A DNA stretch of 64,000 bases from Aureimonas altamirensis (GCF_001463885.1 NZ_BBWQ01000018.1:186001-250000); one strand, 5' to 3'. Numbered from the stretch's first letter, positions 53,030-61,776 are shown. Numbers and translations: made by a program. The notes: generated by a model not told the origin, from the letters alone.

Positions 53030-53733
53030 ACGGGGCAGCCCTTGTTGCGAAGAAGCGCATCGAAGCGCTCTCGATCCAGCCGACCAGTCGCGTTTGAGGC
53101 CGCAATCGCCTTTTCCTTCTCCCTGTGCGCCAGGCAAAGGGGCAGGAGGGCTGCAACTTGTGCGGCCGGAATGCAGATCACCCCGTCGCCGTCGCCGAGC
53201 ATCAGGTCGCCCGGCGAGACGCTCATCCCGGCACAGGAGACCGGCACGTTGACCTCGCCCGGACCGTCCTTGGTGGGCCCCCGCAGCGTGTTGCCCATGG
53301 CATAGGCGGCGATGCCGCCCTCGGCCCATTCGGCCAGGTCGCGCAGCGCGCCGTCGAGGACGAACCCGCCGATCCCGCGCGCCAGAGCCGTGGTCCGCAT
53401 AAGACCGCCGATCACCGCGGTCGAGAGGTCGCCGCCGCCGTCGATGACGATGACATCGCCGGGCTCGGCCATCATCATGGCAAGGTGGATCATGAGATTG
53501 TCGCCTGGCCGGATGCGCACCGTCACGGCTGGCCCGCACATCACCGCGGACAGATCTCGATGATAGGGCACCAGGCCGCGAGAGCCGGTGTGGCGCCCCA
53601 TCACGTCGCCCGCGTGGCAGGAGGGCACGGTGCGATAGGCCTCGATGAGGTCGCGTGGCAAGGCGTCGACGCGCGGGTTGACGCGGAAGCCGGCGGGCCA
53701 GCCCGCGGCGGCGGGTTTGATCGTCTCGTTCAT
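53026..53733 (-). CDS. RraA-like / HMG aldolase family protein
   Basis: 235-residue protein of the RraA/4-hydroxy-4-methyl-2-oxoglutarate aldolase family. Seen: VTVRIRPGDNLMIHLAMMMA, EPGDVIVIDGGGDLSTAVIGG, the catalytic Arg-Asp in FVLDGALRDLAEW, and SPGDLMLGDGDGVICIP, the standard ending of the metal-dependent aldolases. Such enzymes cleave or decarboxylate C4-hydroxy-2-oxo diacids to pyruvate products. Last gene of the minus-strand catabolic operon, 15 nt after the hydroxyacid dehydrogenase, so aldol cleavage would be a late step (inference). Confidence 0.82.
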   Translation of the reverse strand: MNETIKPAAAGWPAGFRVNPRVDALPRDLIEAYRTVPSCHAGDVMGRHTGSRGLVPYHRDLSAVMCGPAVTVRIRPGDNLMIHLAMMMAEPGDVIVIDGGGDLSTAVIGGLMRTTALARGIGGFVLDGALRDLAEWAEGGIAAYAMGNTLRGPTKDGPGEVNVPVSCAGMSVSPGDLMLGDGDGVICIPAAQVAALLPLCLAHREKEKAIAASNATGRLDRERFDALLRNKGCPV

Positions 53734-53748
53734 CGGTTCGTTTTCCCG

Positions 53749-54726
53749 TCAGGCGCTGAGTTTGAAAAGCGGATAGGCCGGCGCCTCGTCACGCAGCACC
53801 CGGATGACGTCCTCGGCGGCCGTCACGGCCATCTTGACCCGCGTTTCCTGGACGCTGGTTCCAAGATGCGGCGACAGGGCGACGTTCTCCAGTTGCAAAA
53901 GCGGCGCCTTCGGATCGACCGGCTCTTCCTCGAAAACGTCAAGCCCGGCAGCGCCAAGCTTGCCGGTCGTCAGCGCCTCGTAGAGCGCAGCCTCGTCGAC
54001 GATGCCACCGCGCGCCGAAACGACGATCACGGCGGTATCCTTCATCTTGGCGATCGCCTCACGGCCGATCATGTGGCGCGAGCTCTCCGTCAGCGCGCAA
54101 TTGACCGAGATGAAGTCCGAGCGGGCATAAAGCTCGTCGAGGGAAACCCAGGTGGCGCCGAGTTCGGCTTCGGCCTCGGGTTGGCGCACGGGATCGTTGT
54201 AGAGGATCTCCATGTCGAATCCCCGGCCGCGCTTGGCCATGTTCTTGCCGATCTTGCCGAAGCCGATGATGCCGAGCGTCTTGTAGGAGACGTCGTAGCC
54301 CATGAAGCGCTTCGCGACCCACGTCCCGGCCTCGGTCCATTGCCCGCTGCGCACGAACTGGTCGGCCAGATGCAGTTTGCGCGCCGCGTTGATCATCAGC
54401 CCGAAGGTGAGATCGGCGATCGTGTGCGTGTGGACCGGCGTGACCGTGACATGGATGCCCCGCCGTTTGGCTTCATCGAGGTCGAAGTTCTCGTAGCCGA
54501 CGCCGCGCCTTGCCGCGATTTTTAGCCGGGGGGCCTTTGCCATCGCGTCGGCGTCGAGCTGCTCGGTGTGCCAGACGAAGATCGCGCCGTCCGCGTCGCT
54601 GATGCCTTCGAGGAATTCTTCGCGCGTCAGCGGGCGGTTCACCCCCGACGTCGTGACCTCGATGCCGGCGGCTTCGAGAAGATCGATGGCTTCCTGCTCC
54701 AGCGGCTGGGTGATGAAGACCTTCAT
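53749..54726 (-). CDS. D-isomer-specific 2-hydroxyacid dehydrogenase
   Basis: 325-residue NAD-dependent oxidoreductase. The Rossmann motif is GIIGFGKIGKNMAKRG; catalytic residues are Arg in VSARGGIVDEAAL, Glu in DVFEEEPV and His in LSPHLGTSVQET. It reduces a 2-oxo acid to the D-hydroxy acid or the reverse. Its ATG lies in the stop of the PPC gene (4-nt overlap). A second enzyme of this family is encoded at the head of the same operon (58962-59987), implying two distinct hydroxyacid steps. Confidence 0.9.
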   Translation of the reverse strand: MKVFITQPLEQEAIDLLEAAGIEVTTSGVNRPLTREEFLEGISDADGAIFVWHTEQLDADAMAKAPRLKIAARRGVGYENFDLDEAKRRGIHVTVTPVHTHTIADLTFGLMINAARKLHLADQFVRSGQWTEAGTWVAKRFMGYDVSYKTLGIIGFGKIGKNMAKRGRGFDMEILYNDPVRQPEAEAELGATWVSLDELYARSDFISVNCALTESSRHMIGREAIAKMKDTAVIVVSARGGIVDEAALYEALTTGKLGAAGLDVFEEEPVDPKAPLLQLENVALSPHLGTSVQETRVKMAVTAAEDVIRVLRDEAPAYPLFKLSA

Positions 54727-55223
54727 AGTCCTGTCTCCTTCTCGCGGATGCTGGTGACGACGACCCCCGTCTGCGGATCGCGTCCGCGCACGATGTCGAT
54801 GCCGTGGATTTCCTGGATCACGAGGTCGAGCGTCGTCAGCGTGATCGTGCCGGGCTCGACATGGCCGCCGTAGAACAGGTTGTCCTTGCCGCTCGCCACG
54901 CAATGATAGTGGATGTTCAGACGCCCCGGCTCGTCGCCTGGCGAGACCAGCCCCTGGCCGGCGATGAGGCTGAAGGGCCCGTCCAGCACCAACCGACGGG
55001 TGTAGCCCTCTTCCTTCGTCGGTTCGACGCGATCGACATAGTGCATGGCAAGGCGCCGGAACGAGCCGATCGAGGTCGTGATGACGCCGCAGGACAGGTC
55101 ATGGGCGAGGCAGACCGCCTCGAAGCTCTCCAGAAGATCGCGGCCCGGATGGATGCGGGCAGCGATGACGCGCCCGCCCGTGCCGGCGGCGCTATCGAAA
55201 TGTCGCACGGGAAGGTCGAGCAT
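54723..55223 (-). CDS. PPC (DUF296) domain protein
   Basis: 166-residue protein with a PPC/DUF296-like domain: GGRVIAARIHPGRDLLESFE, HDLSCGVITTSIGSFRRLAM and a C-terminal GHVEPGTITLTTLDLVIQ. In plants this fold is joined to AT-hooks; bacterial stand-alone forms have no proven role. The HYHCVASG segment has two His that could bind a metal. It is wedged between the duplicated unknown protein (1-nt overlap) and the hydroxyacid dehydrogenase (4-nt overlap), so an enzymatic role in the pathway is likelier than DNA binding (inference). Confidence 0.75.
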   Translation of the reverse strand: MLDLPVRHFDSAAGTGGRVIAARIHPGRDLLESFEAVCLAHDLSCGVITTSIGSFRRLAMHYVDRVEPTKEEGYTRRLVLDGPFSLIAGQGLVSPGDEPGRLNIHYHCVASGKDNLFYGGHVEPGTITLTTLDLVIQEIHGIDIVRGRDPQTGVVVTSIREKETGL

Positions 55224-56098
55224 CAGATGGCCTCCACGATCGCTTCGATCTCGGCGAGCGAGAGGATGCGGTAGGGGTCGCGCTTCAGGAGAAGCGGAAG
55301 TTCGGCCATCGTCCGCGCGTCGTAGGTTGGGCTTTCCGTCGTCAGCCAGTAGCGCGTCGAGGCGATCAGCGACACGGCTGGGTTGAAGCACCAGGCGATG
55401 TCGAAGATCTTCTCCGGAACGTTGCCGATGAAGACGATCTTGCCGTGCATCTGGCCCCGCATCTGGAAGGCCACCGGCACCGCCTCCTCGATCTCCCAGC
55501 CGCGCGCGGCCATGGCCTTCAAGGCCGCCTCGCGGATGATGTCGGGATGGTAGCTGGTCTCGACATTGGCGTGAATGTGGACGACGTCGCGGTGCTCGTT
55601 GAGCTCGCAGTATTTTGCCCAGGCAGGCCCGGCGAAGTACGCGTCGATCTCGGCCTGCGCCTCGGCCGTCACCTCGGTGCGGAACGGATACTTCTCGTAG
55701 AAGCCGGCCATGTAGGAGGCGCCCCACCACTCGACATTCTCGGGCCTGTCGGCAGGCTTGATCAGCGCGTCGGCGGACCATTTCCACAGAAGGTCGAAAT
55801 GCGGCATGCCATGCGGCTCGATGCCGTGGATCGAACCCGAATCCGCCACCTGACCCGAGGTGAAGATCTCGATCTTGCGATGGACAGGGCGGCCGATCTT
55901 GGCGAAATAGCCCTTCACCACCTCTTCGAGGCTCATCGGGTGGATCTGCGTCTCGATATAGGCGTGCAGGTGGTAGACCGGCTCGTCGTCGATCTGCAGT
56001 GCCTCGATGACGCGGCCCCAATGCTCGGAGCGGAAATAGGCGGCGACCGTCTCGACGGTCTCCGGGGCGATGGCGTCTGGCCGTGTGGCGATATTCAT
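55223..56098 (-). CDS. Unrecognised protein with two HxHA(x)(I/V)ETxxHP repeats
   Basis: 291 residues; I do not recognise the family. It has a clear internal duplication: residues 20-54 (AYFRSEHW... ending HLHAYIETQIHP, 43-54) and 153-185 (AYFAGPAW... ending HIHANVETSYHP, 174-185). Each copy carries His-x-His, Glu and a further His, spaced identically, 131 residues apart. No signal peptide or membrane helix. The conserved His/Glu sets suggest metal or acidic-substrate binding (inference). It overlaps the PPC gene by one base and follows the ABC genes, so it probably acts on the imported compound. A strong ribosome-binding site is not evident (GGAACTCAC before ATG). Confidence 0.8.
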   Translation of the reverse strand: MNIATRPDAIAPETVETVAAYFRSEHWGRVIEALQIDDEPVYHLHAYIETQIHPMSLEEVVKGYFAKIGRPVHRKIEIFTSGQVADSGSIHGIEPHGMPHFDLLWKWSADALIKPADRPENVEWWGASYMAGFYEKYPFRTEVTAEAQAEIDAYFAGPAWAKYCELNEHRDVVHIHANVETSYHPDIIREAALKAMAARGWEIEEAVPVAFQMRGQMHGKIVFIGNVPEKIFDIAWCFNPAVSLIASTRYWLTTESPTYDARTMAELPLLLKRDPYRILSLAEIEAIVEAI

Positions 56099-56159
56099 GT
56101 GAGTTCCTTCGATTGCGGAATACGGCCGACCCGCTCGGTGGGCGTCGGCCTTGTCAGGT

Positions 56160-57053
56160 TCAGGACGACATCGCCCAGCGACGGATGGTGCGGTCCTCGA
56201 GGATCTTGAAGAACACGCCCTCGACGATCAGGCCGATGACGATGACTGCCAGGAGACCCGCGAAGACCGAGGGGATGTCGAGCATGTTCTTGGACTGGAA
56301 GATGAACCAGCCGAGCCCGCCCGAGCCCGATGAGACGCCGAAGACCATCTCGGCCGCGATCAGCGTGCGCCAGGCGAAGGCCCAGCCGATCTTGAGGCCG
56401 GTGACGATCGACGGGAGGGCCGCCGGTATCAGGATCTGCGAGACGAAGCGCCAGCCGCGGAGCCCGTAATTGCGCCCCACCATGCGCAAGGTGGTCGAGG
56501 TGGAGCGGAAACCCGAGAAGGTGTTCAACGCCACGGCCCAGAGCACCGAATGGACGAGCACGAAGACGAGGCTGGCCGATCCGAGGCCGAACCAGATGAG
56601 GGCGAGCGGCAGGAGTGCGATCGCGGGAAGCGGCGAGAACATCGAAGACAGCGTGACCATCAGGTCCTCGCCTATCCGCGTTCCGATGGCCAGCACCGTC
56701 AGTAGGCCCGCCAGTACGATGCCGATGGCGTAGCCGACGACCAGAACCTGGAGCGAGCCCCAGATGCGGGCCGGCAGTTCGCCGGTCGAGATACCGCTGA
56801 TGACCGCGGCGACCGTCTGCCCGAAGGTGGGAAACAGAAGGTCGTTGCCGACATAGAGCCCATAGGCTTGCCAGATCGCGGCCAGCGCGACGAGGATCAA
56901 CGCCTTGCGGAAGGCCGTCGAGCCCCAAACCGTTTCCCAGACCGATAGCCGGCGCTCGACGAGGCCGAATTCCGATGCGGGACGCGGCTCGCGATGGATT
57001 TCGGGGCGAGGGGGAGCGGCGGCGGCGGCGGGATCGAAGATTGCCTGGCTCAT
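56160..57053 (-). CDS. ABC transporter permease, NitT/TauT type
   Basis: 297-residue inner-membrane permease with six helices after a polar N-terminal extension of about 45 residues. The cytoplasmic EAA-type loop is represented by FRSTSTTLRMVGRNYGLRGW. GAGG lies 8 nt before the ATG. Its start overlaps the ATPase stop by 4 nt. Together with the binding protein at 57913-58917 it forms a complete importer for the compound degraded by the rest of the operon. Confidence 0.9.
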   Translation of the reverse strand: MSQAIFDPAAAAAPPRPEIHREPRPASEFGLVERRLSVWETVWGSTAFRKALILVALAAIWQAYGLYVGNDLLFPTFGQTVAAVISGISTGELPARIWGSLQVLVVGYAIGIVLAGLLTVLAIGTRIGEDLMVTLSSMFSPLPAIALLPLALIWFGLGSASLVFVLVHSVLWAVALNTFSGFRSTSTTLRMVGRNYGLRGWRFVSQILIPAALPSIVTGLKIGWAFAWRTLIAAEMVFGVSSGSGGLGWFIFQSKNMLDIPSVFAGLLAVIVIGLIVEGVFFKILEDRTIRRWAMSS

Positions 57054-57877
57054 TGTGCACCTCGTGCGGCTTCGACGGGCTGGGCGAACAAGAGATCGTG
57101 GATCTCGGCTTCCAGCTCGGCGGCGCGTGCCGTGCCGAACTGCGAGCGGTCGAGCCCGTTGAGCTCCGCCTTCACCTGCCCCGGATGCGGGGAGAGGAGA
57201 AGGATGCGGTTACCGATCTTGATCGCTTCGGCGATGGAGTGCGTAACGAACAGGACGGTGAAGTGGGTGTCGTCCCACAGCTCCAGGAGCTCGTCCTGCA
57301 TCTTGGCGCGCGTCAGCGCGTCGAGTGCGGCGAAGGGCTCGTCCATCAAGAGGATGTCGGGCTCCATCGCCATGCCGCGGGCGATGGCCACGCGCTGCTT
57401 CATGCCGCCCGACAGCATGTGCGGGTATTTGTCAGCGAAGCGCGAAAGATTGACCTTGTCGAGATAATGCAGCGCCCGCTCGGCGGCCTCCTTCCAGTTC
57501 GCGCAACGCCGGCTGGAAAGAAGCGGGAACATGACGTTCTGCTGCACAGTCTTCCAGGGAAGTAGCTGGTCGAACTCCTGGAAGACCATCATCCGGTCGG
57601 GGCCGGGCTGGACGACGCGCTTGCCGTTCAGCCGGATCTCGCCGTCGGCGGGCTTATGAAAACCGCCGATGGCCTTCAGGAGGGTGGACTTGCCACATCC
57701 CGACGGGCCCAGAAGCACGAAGCGGTCGGCGGTGTGGATATCGGCACTGACGCGGTAGGTCGCCATCACCGAATGGCCTCCCGCCACGTACTGGAGCGTT
57801 ACGTCCTCGATTTCGAGGATCGGCCCCGCTTTGGCCGTTTGCGGGTCTGCGCCGAGCGGTCTCGTCATCATGTTCAT
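57050..57877 (-). CDS. ABC transporter ATP-binding protein, NitT/TauT type
   Basis: 275-residue ATPase with Walker [25 protein letters not shown], signature LSGGMKQR, Walker B ILLMDEPFAALD and H-loop FVTHSIAEA. The MVFQEFDQLLPWKT variant is seen in the nitrate/sulfonate group. ATG 57877 follows GGGAGGA at 6 nt. Second gene of the transporter part, 35 nt after the binding protein. Confidence 0.92.
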   Translation of the reverse strand: MNMMTRPLGADPQTAKAGPILEIEDVTLQYVAGGHSVMATYRVSADIHTADRFVLLGPSGCGKSTLLKAIGGFHKPADGEIRLNGKRVVQPGPDRMMVFQEFDQLLPWKTVQQNVMFPLLSSRRCANWKEAAERALHYLDKVNLSRFADKYPHMLSGGMKQRVAIARGMAMEPDILLMDEPFAALDALTRAKMQDELLELWDDTHFTVLFVTHSIAEAIKIGNRILLLSPHPGQVKAELNGLDRSQFGTARAAELEAEIHDLLFAQPVEAARGAQ

Positions 57878-57912
57878 TCCATCCTCCCACGCGGAGCAGC
57901 CCGCGTCTTCGT

Positions 57913-58917
57913 TCAGTCGGCTTCGGTCGAGCCCTCCCGGCCCTTCAGATCGTCGAAGAAATAGTCCCGCCAGTCGGCGGGGGCCTCACGGATCAGGCCG
58001 ATCTTGGCCATGAACGCCGCGGTCTGGAACGTTCCCTTCGGCAACGACTGAAAGATGTTGCCGTCGTCAGAGAGCATCTGCGCGAACTCGGCGGGATCGA
58101 AGCGTTCCTGCGTCGAGGCTAGGTAGAGTTCGCTCGCACGCTGAGGGTCGGTGTTGATGATCTCCTGCGCCTCGGCAAGCGCGGCAAGGAAGACCTGACG
58201 CTCCTGCTCGCTCTCGTCGTGCCAGGCCGTGCGGGCGACCGCCATGAGGTTCGTCGTAGGGCCTGCGACGTCGAGCGTGCTGAGGACGGGGTGCATCCCC
58301 TCCATGGCGAGCAATTGCTGGTAATAGGGCGGGCCGGCGAACATGGTGTCGATCGCGCCGTTCGGCGTTACCATGGCCTGCACCGCGTCGGTGAACCCAA
58401 GCTGCACCATCATCGCGTCCAGGCGGTTCGGCTCGCCGAATTCCTTATCCAGCGCCATCTGCAGGTAGATCGCCTGGTTGGAGACGCGCAGCGACGTCAC
58501 CGAGATGCGGTTCGTGGGCTTGAAGTCGGCAAGGCTCTGCACCGCCGGGTCCTTCGTGACCAGCACGCTTTCCGTTCCGCTGACCGCAGCGATCGACTTG
58601 ATGTCGCCCCGCGTGCGGGACCAGAGCAGCAGCGCGTTGGACAGCCCGACGCCGATGATGTCGACATTGCCGGATATCAGCGCATCTGTAACGGCAGAGC
58701 CGGACGGGAAACTCAGATATTCGGGTTCGAGATCGACGCCCAGCGCCTCGGCGTGCTTCTCGATCAGGCCCGCTTCCTTCATGACGTGGAAGGGCGCGAA
58801 CAGGATGCCGGTGCCCGCGGCGATGCGGATCTCCTCCGCGCTCGCGGCGCTCGGCCCGCCAACTATCGTCGCCGCGGCCAACGCGATGGCCGAGATCGTC
58901 CTCTTCCACTTGCTCAT
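57913..58917 (-). CDS. Periplasmic substrate-binding protein, NMT1/SsuA-like
   Basis: 334 residues with a signal peptide (about 1-27, SAIALAAATIVGGPSAASA). The mature part follows the NMT1/SsuA fold: GILFAPFHVMKEAGLIEKHA, FPSGSAVTDALISGNVDIIG and GFTDAVQAMVTPNGAIDTMF. It captures the ligand for the permease and ATPase that follow. GGGGAGG 6 nt before ATG 58917 sets the start. 44 nt after the hydroxyacid dehydrogenase. Confidence 0.9.
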   Translation of the reverse strand: MSKWKRTISAIALAAATIVGGPSAASAEEIRIAAGTGILFAPFHVMKEAGLIEKHAEALGVDLEPEYLSFPSGSAVTDALISGNVDIIGVGLSNALLLWSRTRGDIKSIAAVSGTESVLVTKDPAVQSLADFKPTNRISVTSLRVSNQAIYLQMALDKEFGEPNRLDAMMVQLGFTDAVQAMVTPNGAIDTMFAGPPYYQQLLAMEGMHPVLSTLDVAGPTTNLMAVARTAWHDESEQERQVFLAALAEAQEIINTDPQRASELYLASTQERFDPAEFAQMLSDDGNIFQSLPKGTFQTAAFMAKIGLIREAPADWRDYFFDDLKGREGSTEAD

Positions 58918-58961
58918 ATGTTCCTCCCCTTGTTGTTCGATGCGGCCTGGGCGGCCGTTAT

Positions 58962-59987
58962 TCAAGCCGTTGCGCCATGCGGATGTGCGATCCGTCCTCC
59001 CAGAACGGTGCGATTGAGGCAGAGCGCCGCAACCTCTCCGGCCAGCGGCAAGTCGGCTTCCAGCGCGTCAAGATAGGCGACGGCGTTGCGTGCGGCCTGC
59101 GCGGCCATCTCGGCAAGCGCCTCCGGCGTCGATCCGCCAATGTGCGGCGTCAGCACGGCGTTGGGGCTGCGCCGCAATGGCCCGTCGGCGAGCGGCTCCT
59201 GCGTGAATGTGTCCAGCGCGGCGGCCGAAAGGTGACCCGCCGCCAGCGCCTCGGCCAGCGCGGCTTCGTCGACGAGTTCACCGCGGGCGGTGTTTACGAC
59301 GACCGCGCCCGCTGGCAGCAGCGCCAGACGGCGCGCGTCCAGGATCGGCGGGGCGCCGCGCACGGCCGGGCAGTGCAGGCTGAGGACGTCGCTCTGCTGG
59401 ACGAGCACGTCGAGGTCATGGACCAGGAGCACGCCTTCGAGCGTGGCGATGGACGGATCGATCATCGGATCATAGGCGAGAACCCGCATCCCGAGCGCCT
59501 GGGCAACGACCGCGACCTGACGCCCGATGCGGCCAAAGCCGACCAGACCCAGCGTGCGCCCCGACAATTCGGCCCCGTCGCCACTGCGAACCCATTCGCC
59601 GGCCCGCACGCTTCGATCGAAGCGTGCGACGCGCCGCATGGCGGCGATCATCGCACCGATCGTGAACTCGGCGACGGCGCGCGCGTTCGCGCCGGGCGTG
59701 GAGAAAACGGCGATGCCGCGTTCGCTTGCCGCATCCATGTCGATATTGCTGGTGCCCGTGCCGTGCTTGGATATCACCCGCAGCGTCGGGCAGGCGTCCA
59801 TCATTTCGGCGGACAAATGCATGGTCCGCGAAATGATGACCTCCACCGGATGGCTCGACAGAATCCGATGCAGACCTTCGGTGTCGCTGAAGTCGGAGAC
59901 GTGGCGGACGTCGCAGCCGGCCGCGTCGAGGACGGCGCGTCCCGCTGGCGCAAGCGAAGGGGCTGTGACGAGAACGATGCGCGGCAT
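58962..59987 (-). CDS. D-isomer-specific 2-hydroxyacid dehydrogenase (operon head)
   Basis: 341-residue NAD-dependent enzyme, closest in pattern to the SerA/glyoxylate-reductase branch. ISKHGTGTSNIDMDAASERG, Rossmann GLVGFGRIGRQVAVV, Arg in NTARGELVDEAAL, Glu in DTFTQEPLAD and His in LTPHIGGSTPEAL are present. First gene of the minus-strand catabolic operon, GGGAGG upstream, 96 bp from the divergent LysR gene. The substrate is unknown; a second, clearly different paralogue ends the operon. Confidence 0.9.
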   Translation of the reverse strand: MPRIVLVTAPSLAPAGRAVLDAAGCDVRHVSDFSDTEGLHRILSSHPVEVIISRTMHLSAEMMDACPTLRVISKHGTGTSNIDMDAASERGIAVFSTPGANARAVAEFTIGAMIAAMRRVARFDRSVRAGEWVRSGDGAELSGRTLGLVGFGRIGRQVAVVAQALGMRVLAYDPMIDPSIATLEGVLLVHDLDVLVQQSDVLSLHCPAVRGAPPILDARRLALLPAGAVVVNTARGELVDEAALAEALAAGHLSAAALDTFTQEPLADGPLRRSPNAVLTPHIGGSTPEALAEMAAQAARNAVAYLDALEADLPLAGEVAALCLNRTVLGGRIAHPHGATA

Positions 59988-60083
59988 GTTCGATGATCCT
60001 CCCAGAACGAGGCATAACGAACCATTGCAGACTCATTCTGTCTAATAGATAAATTTCTTCCAAACATAACTGCAGGGAATGGA

Positions 60084-60980
60084 ATGAACGAGCGAGACCT
60101 GCGTTACTTCGTTGCCGTCATGGAGAGCGGCGGTATCGGGGCCGCGGCCGCCCGCCTCGGCGTTACGCAACCTGCCGTGACGAAGTGCGTCGACCGGCTG
60201 GAGGATGCCCTGCGCACGCCACTCCTGACGCGCAAGGGACGCCATGTCGAAGCGACGCCGGCCGGCCTGGTCTTCCACCAGCGGGCAAAGGCGATCCTGC
60301 AGAGGATCGAGGAGACCCGGCGAGAAGTGAGCGATCATGCCACCGGCGTCAGCGGGCATGTCAGGCTTGGTGCGGCGGCGACGATGACCGAGACGCTCCT
60401 GCCGAAGGTGATCGAGCTGATCGTGCGGGAGGCGCCCGGCATCACGCTCGACCTCATGACCGGCATGAACGACGTCCTGCGCGACGCGCTGCGCGAGGAC
60501 CGGCTGGACATGCTGGTCAGCCCGACCGCGCCGGGTGGTGACGAGTTCGAATATGAACCGCTGATCTCGGACGACGTCGTGGTGGTGGCGCGTGCCGGCC
60601 ATCCACTTGCCGGTCGGGAAGGTCGCATGGAGGAGATGCTCGACTACGACTGGATTTTGCCGTCCAGTTCGGTTGTGCTGCGGCGCTGGCTGGATCATTC
60701 GTTCGAGCGTGCGGGGCTACGCAAGCCGCGTGTTCAGGTGGAGGTCAACTCGCTCGTGCTTATGCCGCGCCTTGTAGGCAAGAGCGATCTTCTCAGCTTC
60801 TGCTCCGGAGAGCGCCTGGCCGCGTCCGACCTCGTCGAACTGAAGTGCGAGCAAACGACGTACCGCCGCTCCTTCGGCCTGCTCTATCGCTCCGACGCAT
60901 ACCGCTCGCCCGCTGCAATGACGATTGCCCGGTTCCTGAGGTCGGTTATCGAGGCAGATGAGCCGCTGCAAGGTCAGTGA
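60084..60980 (+). CDS. LysR-family transcriptional regulator
   Basis: 298 residues: an N-terminal helix-turn-helix (RDLRYFVAVMESGGIGAAAA, LGVTQPAVTKCVDRLEDALR) and a co-inducer domain from about 90. Divergent from the catabolic operon at 53026-59987 across 96 bp, which contains TCTAATAGA and two CATAAC copies but no clear T-N11-A pair I would call. It is the likely activator of that operon, responding to its substrate or an intermediate (inference). Confidence 0.9.
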   Translation: MNERDLRYFVAVMESGGIGAAAARLGVTQPAVTKCVDRLEDALRTPLLTRKGRHVEATPAGLVFHQRAKAILQRIEETRREVSDHATGVSGHVRLGAAATMTETLLPKVIELIVREAPGITLDLMTGMNDVLRDALREDRLDMLVSPTAPGGDEFEYEPLISDDVVVVARAGHPLAGREGRMEEMLDYDWILPSSSVVLRRWLDHSFERAGLRKPRVQVEVNSLVLMPRLVGKSDLLSFCSGERLAASDLVELKCEQTTYRRSFGLLYRSDAYRSPAAMTIARFLRSVIEADEPLQGQ

Positions 60981-60993
60981 CAAGGTTGAAGGG

Positions 60994-61078
60994 TGGTGCG
61001 GGTGGTCGGGGTCGAACCGACACTCCTTTCGGAACCGGATTTTGAGTCCGGCGCGTCTACCAATTCCACCACACCCGC
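60994..61078 (-). tRNA. tRNA-Leu (anticodon CAA)
   Basis: The reverse strand gives acceptor arms GCGGGTG / CACCCGC with discriminator A and encoded CCA, D-arm region TGGTGGAATTGGTAGACGCG, anticodon stem-loop CCGGA-CTCAAAA-TCCGG (anticodon CAA), a long variable arm (TTCCGAAAGGAGT region) and the T-arm GTCGGTTCGACCCCGAC. Length 85 nt and the long variable arm fit leucine. It lies 14 nt after the LysR stop, on the other strand. Confidence 0.95.
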
Positions 61079-61182
61079 ACGGTGCACCTTGCCGGATACG
61101 CAATCGATTCCGGCACGGACATGCCCCTATACGATAGCTTCGTGCGTATTTCCAGATGCCGCCTTCACGGTTGTGCGCGGCT

Positions 61183-61776
61183 TCAAATGGTTTCCGGCTG
61201 GCGCAGCAGCGCCAGGGCATCGACGAAGCGATCGACGCTGTCGGCAAGCGGCCCGCAATTGTCGATCCGCACATGAAGGCGGGCCGTACCCGGAACATCC
61301 AGAGGCACCGCCCGTGCCAGCCGCGCATCCACCTGCCGCTCCGTCTCGCGCCCTCGCGCCAGAAGCCGGGCACGCAGGACCTCGCCGGGCGCGGTGATCT
61401 CGATCACGGCAAGGCACGGAAATATCGTCGCGGCAGGGGCAAGCGCACGCCGTGACAGATTGGCAACCGCGACACCACCGGCAAGCGTATGCGCCAGCGC
61501 CGAGGCGGGCAGGGCGTAGGAAAGATCGTGTGCGCTCCAGGACAGGCAGAACCGGCCCGCCGTCTGTGCGGCCTGGAACGCCCCCGGCGTCATCGCTTCG
61601 TTGTCTTCGTTGGGTCCCTCGGACCGGGTGATGACACGCCGCACGAACAGGACGCCGTAAGCGCCGCTTGCCCTTTCGGCAGCAGCCGCCAGGACGGTGT
61701 CCTTGCCGGCGCCGCTGGGGCCCACCACCGCGACGAGACAACCCTTCGGCTCTTTCGTGGCGTCATTGCCCGGCAT
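61183..61776 (-). CDS. phnN: Ribose 1,5-bisphosphokinase PhnN
   Basis: 197-residue P-loop kinase with GPSGAGKDTVLAAAAERA near residue 18, FVRRVITR and EAMTPGAFQ; the GxSGAGKD form and HDLSYALP segment are PhnN-like. It converts ribose 1,5-bisphosphate to PRPP in phosphonate use. No other phn gene lies nearby, so it is a stand-alone copy here. Guanylate kinase was considered; it is less likely because the sequence matches the shorter PhnN pattern. Confidence 0.85.
   Translation of the reverse strand: MPGNDATKEPKGCLVAVVGPSGAGKDTVLAAAAERASGAYGVLFVRRVITRSEGPNEDNEAMTPGAFQAAQTAGRFCLSWSAHDLSYALPASALAHTLAGGVAVANLSRRALAPAATIFPCLAVIEITAPGEVLRARLLARGRETERQVDARLARAVPLDVPGTARLHVRIDNCGPLADSVDRFVDALALLRQPETI

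Noticed and set aside
59988-60083. LysR box (T-N11-A) between the LysR gene and the operon
   Set aside because: TCTAATAGA and repeated CATAAC are visible but no convincing dyad with the correct spacing; not called as a site.
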